DNA from: an uncultured Rhodoplanes sp.
GTDB taxonomy: Bacteria > Pseudomonadota > Alphaproteobacteria > Rhizobiales > Xanthobacteraceae
Assembly: GCA_936924235.1 (NCBI GenBank)
Contig: CAKZHN010000402.1
Coordinates: forward strand, 1 to 30,783
Length of the DNA stretch: 30,783 bases
Direction of reading: 5' to 3'
A program made the translations under genes and the position numbers. Under the pieces are notes generated by a model that saw only the letters and a list, made by a program, of their open reading frames with translations, did not search any database and was not told the origin of the DNA. Positions 23,400 through 30,782 of the stretch are shown piece by piece (positions within the stretch are counted from its first letter, which is position 1; each line of letters starts with the position of its first letter).

Positions 23400-23921
23400 A
23401 TGACCGCACAAAATCCGCTCGACAACGACCCCGGTCCTGAGCCCACGCTTTTTTCGGCGATCATTACCCCGCACCGGTCGCTGAACAGCACCGGATTCCT
23501 CATCGTCATGCTGCTGGTGTCCGGCTTCAGCTTCATTGCCGGCATGGTGTTCTTCCTGCTCGGCGCCTGGCCGGTGGTCGGCTTCCTCGGCCTCGATGTG
23601 CTGCTGGTGTACTGGGCGTTCCGCGCGAACTTCCGCGCCGCCGCGGCCTTCGAGGAGGTCACCGTGACGCCGTCAGAGCTGCGCGTGCGGCGCGTCAGCC
23701 ATCGCGGACAGGTCTCCGAATGGACGCTCAATCCGTGCTGGACCCAGCTCGTGCGCGACGCCCACGAGGAGTTCGGCTTGCTGCACCTCTATCTCGTGTC
23801 GCGCGGCAAGAAGCTTGCGGTCGCGGGTTTCCTCTCGCCGCCGGAGCGGGAGAGCTTCGCGGCGGCGCTTTCGGCGGCGCTGGGCGAGGCGAAACGCGGG
23901 CCGACCCGGGCTGCGATCTAG
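23400..23921 (+). CDS. DUF2244 family membrane protein
   Basis: A 173-residue protein with two adjacent transmembrane helices (about 32-54 and 57-74) and a cytoplasmic-looking domain after them. HRSLNSTGF and YWAFRANFRAAAAFEEV, followed by SELRVRRVSHRG, WTLNPCWTQL and HLYLVSRGKKLAVAGFLSPPERESF, match the DUF2244 family of alphaproteobacteria, usually located next to nth and of unknown function. The ATG at 23400 is chosen over TTG 23379, which lies within the nth start region. The ribosome site is weak. Promoters of this gene and nth must overlap each other or the coding sequences. Confidence 0.88.
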   Translation: MTAQNPLDNDPGPEPTLFSAIITPHRSLNSTGFLIVMLLVSGFSFIAGMVFFLLGAWPVVGFLGLDVLLVYWAFRANFRAAAAFEEVTVTPSELRVRRVSHRGQVSEWTLNPCWTQLVRDAHEEFGLLHLYLVSRGKKLAVAGFLSPPERESFAAALSAALGEAKRGPTRAAI

Positions 23922-23970
23922 TCAGGAACCGGGTGGGTTTGCAGCGTCTTGCGGCCTAGATGGAGAGCAA

Positions 23971-24867
23971 ATGACGGAGAAACCCATGCTCTCGCCCGAC
24001 CGCATCTCAGACCTCAAGCTGTCCACCGCGGCCTCGACTGACTACGACATCGTGCGCCGCGCCATCGCCCACATCCGCGGCAACTGGCGCACCCAGCCGG
24101 AGATCGAGGAAATCTCCGAAGCCGCCGGCGTGACGCCGACCGAATTGCACCATCTGTTCCGCCGCTGGGCGGGCCTCACGCCAAAGGCCTTCGTGCAGGC
24201 GCTGACGCTCGACAGCGCCCGCGAGCTTCTCCGCTCGTCGGCCAGCATCCTCGATGCGTCCTACGAGGTCGGCCTGTCCGGTCCCGGACGGCTGCACGAC
24301 CTGTTTGTGACGCACGAGGCGATGTCGCCCGGCGAATGGAAGACCGGCGCCGAAGGCGTCACCATCTCGTACGGCTTCCACCCGTCGCCGTTCGGTTCGG
24401 CGCTGGTGATGGCGACCGAGCGCGGCCTGTGCGGTCTCGCCTTCGCGGATTTCGGCGAGGAGAAAGCCGCGCTGATCGACATGCAGAGCCGCTGGCCCAA
24501 GGCGAAATTCGTCGAGAACAGCGCCCGCACCGCGCCGGTCGCGCAGCGCATCTTCGACAAGGAGAAGTGGCGTCCCGACCAGCCGTTGCGCGTGGTGCTG
24601 ATCGGCACCGACTTCGAGGTCCGCGTCTGGGAGACGCTGATGCGCATCCCGATGGGCCGCGCCACGACCTATTCGACCATCGCCAACCGGCTCGGCAATC
24701 CGAAGGCCTCGCGCGCGGTCGGCGCCGCGGTCGGCAAGAACCCGATCAGCTTCGTGGTGCCGTGCCACCGCGTGATGGGCAAATCCGGCGACCTCACCGG
24801 CTATCATTGGGGCCTGACCCGCAAGTGCGCCATGCTCGGCTGGGAGGCCGGCAAGGTCGCGGCGTAA
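23971..24867 (+). CDS. AraC-type HTH / methylated-DNA-protein cysteine methyltransferase (Ada-like, no zinc domain)
   Basis: A 298-residue two-domain DNA repair protein. An AraC-type helix-turn-helix region spans about 25-120 (RRAIAHIRGNWRTQPEI, ELHHLFRRWAGLTPKAF). The O6-alkylguanine transferase domain spans about 130-295 with the alkyl-acceptor motif VVPCHRVMG (Cys265) and RIPMGRATTYSTIA, the DNA-binding segment. It repairs O6-methylguanine by suicide transfer. The N-terminal phosphotriester (zinc) domain of classical Ada, the sensor that turns Ada into an activator, is absent, so adaptive regulation of that type is unlikely. GGAGAG lies three to four bases before the ATG. A longer in-frame opening from 23815 overlaps the DUF2244 gene and is rejected. 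Confidence 0.93.
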   Translation: MTEKPMLSPDRISDLKLSTAASTDYDIVRRAIAHIRGNWRTQPEIEEISEAAGVTPTELHHLFRRWAGLTPKAFVQALTLDSARELLRSSASILDASYEVGLSGPGRLHDLFVTHEAMSPGEWKTGAEGVTISYGFHPSPFGSALVMATERGLCGLAFADFGEEKAALIDMQSRWPKAKFVENSARTAPVAQRIFDKEKWRPDQPLRVVLIGTDFEVRVWETLMRIPMGRATTYSTIANRLGNPKASRAVGAAVGKNPISFVVPCHRVMGKSGDLTGYHWGLTRKCAMLGWEAGKVAA

Positions 24868-24880
24868 GGTTCGGCGCCGG

Positions 24881-24958
24881 ACGGAACCTGCAGCGGCCCC
24901 GATTGACCGGGGCCGCCCGATGCGGAAAAACACTGCAAATTTTGCAGCGAGGTTCCGT
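24881..24958 (+). promoter_or_regulatory. Three-helix 5' structure covering the gpmI ribosome site
   Basis: A 9-bp outer stem, ACGGAACCT (24881-24889) with AGGTTCCGT (24950-24958), closes over two perfect hairpins: GCGGCCCCG/CGGGGCCGC (24893-24901 with 24908-24916) and CTGCAAA/TTTGCAG (24933-24939 with 24941-24947). The outer 3' arm contains the GAGG ribosome site (24949-24952), eight bases from the ATG at 24961. It occupies almost the whole 93-bp gap. It looks like a three-way-junction RNA able to hide the ribosome site; the CTGCAAA palindrome could instead be a DNA operator. No known riboswitch class is recognised. Confidence 0.55.
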
Positions 24959-24960
24959 AT

Positions 24961-26487
24961 ATGCAGAAGCGCCGCCCGGTGATGCTGGTCGTGTTGGATG
25001 GTTTCGGCTGGCGCGAGGAAAGCGCCGACAACGCCGTCCGCCAGGCCAAGACGCCGACCTTCGACAGACTGTGGAACGCGGGCCCGCACGCCTTCCTGAA
25101 CACCTCCGGCCGCGACGTCGGCCTGCCGCCCGGCCAGATGGGCAATTCCGAGGTCGGCCATCTCAACATCGGCGCCGGCCGCGTGGTGATGCAGGACCTG
25201 CCGCGGATCGGCGACGCCGTCGCGTCCGGCGAGATCAAGAACGCGCCGGCGCTGAAGGGCCTGATCGAGGCCATGAAAAAGAGCGGTGGCACCTGTCACC
25301 TGATCGGTCTCGTCTCGCCCGGTGGCGTGCATTCGCATCAGGACCACGGCGCGGCGCTGGCGAAAATACTCACCGACGCCGGCATTCCGACCGTCGCGCA
25401 CGCGATCACCGATGGCCGCGATACGCCGCCGCAATCGGCCGGCGATGACCTGAAGAGGTTCGTCGCGGCGCTGCCGAACCCGGTGCCGGTCGCCACTGTC
25501 GTGGGCCGCTATTACGCCATGGACCGCGACAAGCGCTGGGAGCGCGTCTCGAAAGCCTATGCGGCGATGGTCGAGGCCGAGGGCCCGCACTTTCCCGATC
25601 CGCAGGCCGCGATCGCTGACGCGTATTCGAAGAAGCAGTTCGACGAGTTCGTGATCCCGGCGGTGATCGGCGACTATCGCGGCATGAAGGACGGCGACGG
25701 CGTGCTGTGCTTCAACTTCCGCGCGGACCGCGTGCGCGAGATCCTCGGGGCGATGCTGGACGAGGAGTTCACCGGCTTCGAACGGAAGCGCAAGGTCAAG
25801 TTCGCCGCTGCCGTCGGCATGGCGCAGTACAGCGAGCATCTCGACAAGCTGATGCAGACGATCTTCGCGCCGCAGACCTTCAGCAACATCCTCGGCGAGG
25901 TTGTGGCCAACAACAAGCGCACCCAGCTCCGCATGGCGGAGACTGAGAAATATCCGCATGTGACGTATTTCCTCAACGGCGGCCGCGAGGAGCCTTACGC
26001 CGGCGAAGACCGCATCATGGTGCCGTCGCCCAAGGTCGCCACCTATGACCTGCAGCCCGAGATGTCGGCGCCCGAGCTGACCGACAAGGCGGTCAGCGCC
26101 ATCAACTCCGGCAAGTACGACCTGATCGTGCTGAACTTCGCCAACCCCGACATGGTCGGTCACACCGGAAGCCTGCCGGCCGCGATCAAGGCCGTGGAAA
26201 CCGTCGACACCGGCTTGGGCCGCATCGCCGACGCCATCGCCAAGTCCGGCGGCGCACTGCTGGTGACTGCCGACCACGGCAATTGCGAGATGATGAAAGA
26301 TCCAGTGACCGGCGGACCACACACCGCGCACACCACCAATCCGGTGCCGATCGTTCTCACCGGCGCCGGCAACCGCAGCCTCATCGCGGAAGGCCGGCTC
26401 GCCGACATCGCGCCGACGCTGCTCGAGCTGATGGACCTGCCGAAGCCGCCGGAAATGACCGGGACGTCGCTGCTGCGCGGCAATTGA
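24961..26487 (+). CDS. gpmI: 2,3-bisphosphoglycerate-independent phosphoglycerate mutase
   Basis: Interconverts 3- and 2-phosphoglycerate in glycolysis and gluconeogenesis using Mn2+. The 508-residue protein belongs to the alkaline phosphatase superfamily. The metal-binding start MLVVLDGFGWR has Asp13, and the phosphorylated serine is Ser63 in GQMGNSEVGHLNIGAGR. The inserted phosphotransferase domain holds SPGGVHSHQDH, ITDGRDTPP and NFRADRVRE. The C-terminal metal ligands are in NFANPDMVGHTG and TADHGNCEMM. Length matches the family. The ATG at 24961 sits two bases after a folded leader that covers its ribosome site. The 3' end faces a convergent receptor gene across a dispersed repeat. Confidence 0.97.
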   Translation: MQKRRPVMLVVLDGFGWREESADNAVRQAKTPTFDRLWNAGPHAFLNTSGRDVGLPPGQMGNSEVGHLNIGAGRVVMQDLPRIGDAVASGEIKNAPALKGLIEAMKKSGGTCHLIGLVSPGGVHSHQDHGAALAKILTDAGIPTVAHAITDGRDTPPQSAGDDLKRFVAALPNPVPVATVVGRYYAMDRDKRWERVSKAYAAMVEAEGPHFPDPQAAIADAYSKKQFDEFVIPAVIGDYRGMKDGDGVLCFNFRADRVREILGAMLDEEFTGFERKRKVKFAAAVGMAQYSEHLDKLMQTIFAPQTFSNILGEVVANNKRTQLRMAETEKYPHVTYFLNGGREEPYAGEDRIMVPSPKVATYDLQPEMSAPELTDKAVSAINSGKYDLIVLNFANPDMVGHTGSLPAAIKAVETVDTGLGRIADAIAKSGGALLVTADHGNCEMMKDPVTGGPHTAHTTNPVPIVLTGAGNRSLIAEGRLADIAPTLLELMDLPKPPEMTGTSLLRGN

Positions 26488-26512
26488 CCGTCAGCGGCTC
26501 ATCTTTCAGCTT

Positions 26513-26561
26513 GAGCATGATCTTCTCCGAAAACCGCTTCACACTTTTCGGGATCATGCTC
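26513..26561. repeat. 49-bp dispersed hairpin repeat, copy 2
   Basis: Outer arms GAGCATGATC/GATCATGCTC (10 bp) and inner arms CCGAAAA/TTTTCGG (7 bp) fold into one hairpin. The last base is the first base of the minus-strand receptor's stop codon (CTA on plus). It lies between convergent gpmI and the receptor, the same setting as copy 1. Confidence 0.9.
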
Positions 26562-27526
26562 TAGTCCGCAAGCTTGATCCCGGTCTGCTGCGCGAGCAGC
26601 GCCCACAACTCGCGCTCCTTGACCAGCACCTCGCCGAACTCCTGCGGGGTCAGCGAACGCGTCTCGATGCCGAGCTTGGCGAAGGCCGCCTGGACCTCCG
26701 GCGTCTTGACCTGCTGATTGATCGCGGCGTTCAGCCTCGCAACGACCGCCGGCGGCGTCTTCGCCGGCGCCAGGAATCCGTACCAGACCGCCGGCGGGAA
26801 GCCGTCGAAGCCCGCTTCGGTCAGCGTCGGCACATCCGGCAATTCGGGCCAGCGCTTGGTGCCTTGGACCGCCAATGCGCGCAGCTTGCCCGATTGGACC
26901 TGCGGCAGGAGCACCGACTTCGCGGTCGAGTGCATCTGGATCTGGCCCGCGATCGCATCAGTCAGCGCCGGCGCGGCGCCCTTGTACGGCACGAAGACGA
27001 TGTTGGCGCCGCTCTTGACCCGGACGAACTCGAGCAGGAAGTGCGGCGCGATGCCGACGCCGCCTCCCGACGTGAGCTTGCCGGGATTGGCCTTGGCGTA
27101 GGCCGCGAGCTCCTTGAGCGTCTTCACCGGCACGGACGGATGCACCACGACGCCCAGAAGATCGATGGCGACGGACGCGACCGGCGCGAAGTCGTGCACC
27201 GCGTCGAAGTCGAGGTCCTTGTAGACCGCGGGCGTGACCGCATTGTTGTTGGTGCCGCCCATCAGCAGCGTGTAGCCGTCGGGCGCGGCGTTCGCGACCT
27301 GCTTCAGCGCGATCCTGCCGCCCGCGCCCGCCTGATTCTCGATGACGATGCTCTGGCCGAGGGCGCCGGCGACGCTTTGTGTCACCGCGCGCGCGATCGT
27401 GTCGGTCGGACCACCGGCCGGATAAGGCACCACCACCTTGATGGAGCGATCAGGATAGTTCTGCGCGGACGCAGCCGCAGTGCTCACAGCCAGGAACGCA
27501 AACGCAACCGCAATGGACTTCCACAT
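26561..27526 (-). CDS. Bug/TTT-family periplasmic tricarboxylate-type receptor protein (second)
   Basis: A 321-residue extracytoplasmic receptor with a clear Sec signal (MWKSIAVAFAFLAVSTAAASA, cleavage before QNYPDR). The mature part opens YPDRSIKVVVPYPAGGPTD and has GQSIVIENQAGAGG, APDGYTLLMG and PYKGAAPALTDAIAGQIQ, all hallmarks of Bug proteins. It is distinct in sequence from the receptor at 4361 and uses a Sec rather than a Tat-like signal. The start at 27526 has GGGGAGAG about four bases upstream. It follows dapB by 58 bases on the same strand and may be the last gene of that series or separate. No TctAB membrane subunits are present. The ligand is unknown. Confidence 0.93.
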   Translation of the reverse strand: MWKSIAVAFAFLAVSTAAASAQNYPDRSIKVVVPYPAGGPTDTIARAVTQSVAGALGQSIVIENQAGAGGRIALKQVANAAPDGYTLLMGGTNNNAVTPAVYKDLDFDAVHDFAPVASVAIDLLGVVVHPSVPVKTLKELAAYAKANPGKLTSGGGVGIAPHFLLEFVRVKSGANIVFVPYKGAAPALTDAIAGQIQMHSTAKSVLLPQVQSGKLRALAVQGTKRWPELPDVPTLTEAGFDGFPPAVWYGFLAPAKTPPAVVARLNAAINQQVKTPEVQAAFAKLGIETRSLTPQEFGEVLVKERELWALLAQQTGIKLAD

Positions 27527-27584
27527 TCGACTCTCCCCGAATGTTTCCAGGCCTGGCAGTTCGTAGACTTGGCAGTTCGAAGCG

Positions 27585-28400
27585 TCAGAAGTCCTTCAAT
27601 CCCAGCACATCGGCCATCGAATAGAGCCCGGGCGTTTTGCCGCGGGCCCACAGCGCGGCGTGCAGCGCGCCGCGGGCGAAGATCATGCGGTCCTCGGCGC
27701 GGTGCACCAGCTCGACCCGCTCGGCGGGACCGGCGAAAATCACGCTGTGCTCGCCGACCACCGAACCGCCGCGCAGCGACGCAAAGCCGATGTCGCCCAT
27801 CTTCCGCGCGCCGGTCTCGCCGTCGCGGCCGCGCTCGGAATGGCCCGAGAGATCGATGCCGCGGCCTTCGGCGGCCGCGCGGCCGAACATCAGCGCGGTG
27901 CCGGACGGCGCGTCGATCTTCTTGTTGTGGTGCATCTCCAGGATCTCGATGTCGAACGACGCATCGAGCGTCTTCGCCATGCGCTTGGTCAGCGCCGCGA
28001 TCAGGTTGACGCCGAGGCTGAAGTTGCCGGACTTCACGATCGCGGCCTTCTTCGCCGCTTCAGTGACGAGCTTCTCGCTCTCCCCCGAAAGACCCGTGGT
28101 CCCGATGATATGCGCGAGGCCCGTCCGCGCCGTGAGCTCGACGAGCGCCACGGTCGCGGCCGGAATGGTGAAATCGATCACGCCGTCGGCCTTGGACAAC
28201 AGCGCCGCAGCATCCGACGTGACGGCGATGCCGTTCTTGCCGAGCCCCGCCAGCTCGCCGGAATCGCGGCCCAGCAACGCGGAGCCGGCACCTTCGATCG
28301 CACCCGCGAGAGTCAAATCCTTGCTGTCGGCAATCGCCTTGATCAGCGTGCGCCCCATGCGCCCGCCGGCGCCGGCCACGATCAGCCGCATCTCGGACAT
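27585..28400 (-). CDS. dapB: 4-hydroxy-tetrahydrodipicolinate reductase
   Basis: NAD(P)H-dependent step of the lysine/diaminopimelate pathway, needed for peptidoglycan and lysine. The 271-residue protein has the Rossmann motif RLIVAGAGGRMGRTLI (5-20), IIGTTGLSGE around 98, SGNFSLGVNL (124-133) and the catalytic signature EMHHNKKIDAPSGTAL (155-170) with His157/His158 and Lys161. The ATG at 28400 has GGAG about nine bases upstream; longer readings enter the neighbouring DUF1330 gene. It lies 14 bases after that gene in a tight minus-strand series. Confidence 0.97.
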   Translation of the reverse strand: MSEMRLIVAGAGGRMGRTLIKAIADSKDLTLAGAIEGAGSALLGRDSGELAGLGKNGIAVTSDAAALLSKADGVIDFTIPAATVALVELTARTGLAHIIGTTGLSGESEKLVTEAAKKAAIVKSGNFSLGVNLIAALTKRMAKTLDASFDIEILEMHHNKKIDAPSGTALMFGRAAAEGRGIDLSGHSERGRDGETGARKMGDIGFASLRGGSVVGEHSVIFAGPAERVELVHRAEDRMIFARGALHAALWARGKTPGLYSMADVLGLKDF

Positions 28401-28414
28401 GGTGTGACTCCAGA

Positions 28415-28717
28415 TTACGGCTGCGGGCCGTCGTAGCCTTCGATGATGAGGAGGTCGGCGATGGCGCTGGCCTGACGGTGCTTCATATTGGCCTGGTACT
28501 CGGGCGAGCGATAGCAGGCCACCGCGGTCGCATAGTCGGGAAATTCGATCACCACGTTGCGGGTGCGGCTCTGGCCTTCGGGACATTCGAATTTGCCGCC
28601 GCGCACCACGAACTTGCCGTTGAACTTCTTGAAGATCGCCGGATTGGCCAGCGCATAGGGCTTGTAACCCTCTTCGTTGTTCACATCGACACGTGCGATC
28701 CAATAGCCCTTGGCCAT
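28415..28717 (-). CDS. DUF1330 family protein, single domain
   Basis: A 100-residue protein beginning AKGYWIARVDVNNEEGY, with FVVRGGKFECPEGQ, RNVVIEFPDYATAVACYRS and LLIIEGYDGPQP, the pattern of the DUF1330 ferredoxin-like dimeric family. The biochemical function is unknown. It is closely related to both halves of the upstream duplicated gene, which ends nine bases before it, so the three domains probably arose by tandem duplication. AAGGGG lies five bases before the ATG. It sits between duplicated DUF1330 and dapB in one run. Confidence 0.92.
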   Translation of the reverse strand: MAKGYWIARVDVNNEEGYKPYALANPAIFKKFNGKFVVRGGKFECPEGQSRTRNVVIEFPDYATAVACYRSPEYQANMKHRQASAIADLLIIEGYDGPQP

Positions 28718-28726
28718 ATCTGCCCC

Positions 28727-29353
28727 TTACGCGTCAGCCACGCCTTCGATAATCACCAGATCGAACTCGGCCTTGCCGCGCCGCAGATCGATCGCCGCCT
28801 GATATTCCGACGAACGATAGCACGCGCCGGCGGCGTCATAGCTCGGAAATTCCACCGCGACGCTGCGGCTTCTGGCGCGGCCTTCCATCACCTCGTGGCG
28901 GCCGCCGCGGACCAGGAAGCGCCCGCCGTACTTGCCGAACACCGCGCCGACCGCGTCCTGATAGAGGCCGTAGCCCTCCGGATCGAGCACGTCGATATGC
29001 GCGATCCAGTAGCCGCGTAGCGCGGCCGGCTGCGGCGCTTTCTTGGCGACCTTGGGCTGCGGGCCGCTGTAGCCTTCAACGATCAGGAAGTCGCAGACCG
29101 AATGCGGCTCGCGCAACGGATGCGCCTTGGAATATTCGGGGCCGTGATAGAACTCGTGCGCCTCTTCGTAGGAGTTGAACTCGCGCAGCACGTTGCGCGC
29201 CCGCATCACGCCCTCGACCACCTCGCGGCGGCCGCCGCGGGCGAGCAGCTTCGAGCCGAAGCGCTTGTGCGCCGCGTCCGCGGTGTCGCGATAGGCCTGA
29301 AAGCCTTCCGGATTGCTGACGTCGAGATGCGGAATCCAATAGCCCTTCGGCAC
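28727..29353 (-). CDS. Duplicated DUF1330 protein, two fused domains, GTG start
   Basis: A 208-residue protein made of two DUF1330 units. Unit 1 (about 1-100) opens PKGYWIPHLDVSNPEGF and ends FLIVEGYSGPQP. Unit 2 (about 113-208) opens RGYWIAHIDVLDPEGYG and ends LVIIEGVADA. A short linker KVAKKAPQPAAL joins them. Single-domain DUF1330 proteins form dimers, so this may be a covalent pseudo-dimer. The start is GTG 29353 with GGAGAG six bases upstream, 11 bases after pyrF. The function is unknown. Confidence 0.9.
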   Translation of the reverse strand: MPKGYWIPHLDVSNPEGFQAYRDTADAAHKRFGSKLLARGGRREVVEGVMRARNVLREFNSYEEAHEFYHGPEYSKAHPLREPHSVCDFLIVEGYSGPQPKVAKKAPQPAALRGYWIAHIDVLDPEGYGLYQDAVGAVFGKYGGRFLVRGGRHEVMEGRARSRSVAVEFPSYDAAGACYRSSEYQAAIDLRRGKAEFDLVIIEGVADA

Positions 29354-29364
29354 GGCACTCTCCG

Positions 29365-30060
29365 TCAGCGGGACGCGGCGGCGATCTCGGCCAGGATAGC
29401 ATCGGCCGCAGCCTTGGGATCGGGCGCGGCGACGATCGGCCGGCCGACCACGAGATGATCGGCGCCGGCCGCGATTGCGGCGGCCGGCGTCATCACGCGC
29501 TTCTGGTCGCCCTTTTCGGAGTCGGCCGGACGAATGCCGGGCGTCACCAGCACCATGCCGTTGCTGATGATCGGCTTGAGATTGGCGGCCTCCTCGGCCG
29601 AGCAGACCAAACCGTCGACGCCGATGTCGCGGGCCTGCGCGGCGCGCTCGGCGACGAGCTCGGGCACCGTGAAGTCGTAGCCCGCGGCAGCCAGGTCCGC
29701 GTCGTCGTAGGAGGTCAGCACCGTGACGCCGAGGATGCGAAGCTTGCTGCCTTTGCGGGCGTCGACCGCGGCATGCATGGTCTGCGGATAGGCGTGCACG
29801 GTGAGGAACGTCGCGCCGAGCTTCGCCACGCTCTCGACGCCCTTGCCGACCGTGTTGCCGATGTCGTGCAGCTTCAGATCGAGGAACACCTGCTTGTTGG
29901 CGCGGATGAGCGTGTCAGCCAAGGCGAGCCCGCCCGCGAAGGCGAGCTGATAGCCGATCTTGTAGAACGTCACGGACGAGCCGAGCTTCTCGACCATCGC
30001 GGACGCGGCCGCGACCGACGGCACGTCGAGCGCAACGATGAGGCGGTCTTTCGGGTCCAT
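29365..30060 (-). CDS. pyrF: Orotidine 5'-phosphate decarboxylase
   Basis: Final step of UMP synthesis, decarboxylating OMP without a cofactor. The 231-residue TIM-barrel protein has Asp11 in IVALDVPS, Lys34 in FYKIGYQL and the signature FLDLKLHDIGNTV (Asp61-x-Lys63-x-x-Asp66), and later VTPGIRP and ADHLVVGRPI for phosphate binding. The ATG at 30060 shares one base with the stop of the FMN reductase gene (TGATG); a TTG at 30063 would add one residue. Translational coupling to that gene is likely. Confidence 0.97.
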   Translation of the reverse strand: MDPKDRLIVALDVPSVAAASAMVEKLGSSVTFYKIGYQLAFAGGLALADTLIRANKQVFLDLKLHDIGNTVGKGVESVAKLGATFLTVHAYPQTMHAAVDARKGSKLRILGVTVLTSYDDADLAAAGYDFTVPELVAERAAQARDIGVDGLVCSAEEAANLKPIISNGMVLVTPGIRPADSEKGDQKRVMTPAAAIAAGADHLVVGRPIVAAPDPKAAADAILAEIAAASR

Positions 30061-30641
30061 CAAGCGATCTCCTGCGCGGCTTCGGTGAGCCGTTGCGCGA
30101 CAAGCTTCAGCGCGACGGCCGCGTTCTCGTCGTTCAGATTGTCCATGTCGTCGAAAGCCTCGCTCGCGTGAAACACCGTGACCTGCTCGGGCAACACCAG
30201 GGCGCCGCAGCCGAGCTCCAGAATCTGCCGCAAGGCCATCAGCGAGCGCAACGCACCGTAGGGTTGATCCGACGCACCCCCGAGGGCAAACACGCGGTGC
30301 TGAAACACCTCCAGCGGCGGTTCGCCGCGCTCGTGGACCCGCGAAATCCAGTCGATGGCGTTCTTCAGCAGCGGCGTGACCGAGGCGTTGTATTCCGGGC
30401 TCGCGATGAACACGCCCCGATGCGCCGCCAGCATGGCCTTCAACTTGGCCGCATTGGCCGGCACGCCGGTCTCCTGCTCGTCGTCGCCGTCATAGAGCGG
30501 CAGCGGATAGTCCTCGAGCGAGATGCGGGTGACGTCGGCACCGGCGAGCGCCAGCTCCTTGGCGGCCAGCGCCGCGAGCCGCGCGTTGAACGAGCCGGAG
30601 CGGATCGAGCCGGCAAACACCAGGATTTTCGGAACCGACAT
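30060..30641 (-). CDS. NADPH-dependent FMN reductase family protein
   Basis: A 193-residue flavodoxin-fold reductase. The FMN phosphate loop is GSIRSGSFNARLA, followed by the family motif SPEYNASVTPLLKNAIDW around 80 and ALGGASDQPYGALRSLMALR near 117. The family (chromate/quinone/azo reductase-like) transfers electrons from NAD(P)H to FMN or quinones in the cytoplasm. The ATG at 30641 has GAGAG about eight bases upstream; the track-like opening at 30647 is a TTG. It heads the pyrF-dapB series. Its physiological acceptor is unknown. Confidence 0.92.
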   Translation of the reverse strand: MSVPKILVFAGSIRSGSFNARLAALAAKELALAGADVTRISLEDYPLPLYDGDDEQETGVPANAAKLKAMLAAHRGVFIASPEYNASVTPLLKNAIDWISRVHERGEPPLEVFQHRVFALGGASDQPYGALRSLMALRQILELGCGALVLPEQVTVFHASEAFDDMDNLNDENAAVALKLVAQRLTEAAQEIA

Positions 30642-30704
30642 CAGCAACTCTCAGGCTCCAAGTCTCCCAACATCCAGGTCCCCTAACACAGGCATTGTGG
30701 CCGG

Positions 30705-30782
30705 TCATGGCCGGGCAGTCTTGGGGTACAGGCGTGATTCATCGGCCCCTGACAGAGTGCGGCGCTGGGGCGGCGCCTTCTC
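30705..30782 (-). CDS. Possible 3' end of an unidentified minus-strand gene at the window edge
   Basis: One minus-strand frame is open from the right edge to a TGA at 30707-30705 and encodes 25 residues that look like a natural C-terminus, rich in charged residues (EKAPPQRRTLSGADESRLYP near the end). The other two frames stop sooner or give Cys/Arg-rich text. The stop lies 63 bases before the FMN reductase start, a spacing that fits the same series. It is too short to identify; this is a low-confidence call. Confidence 0.3.
   Translation of the reverse strand, partial: EKAPPQRRTLSGADESRLYPKTARP

Noticed and set aside
23815..23970. Upstream extension of the Ada-like protein that might have carried the missing zinc domain
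   Set aside because: It lacks the Cys motif, overlaps DUF2244 coding sequence in another frame, and a good ribosome site marks 23971.
24007..26331. 774-residue minus-strand open frame opposite the Ada-like gene and gpmI
   Set aside because: Composition is His/Arg/Asp/Val-rich, as expected for the antisense frame of high-GC genes; it spans two well-identified genes and their gap.
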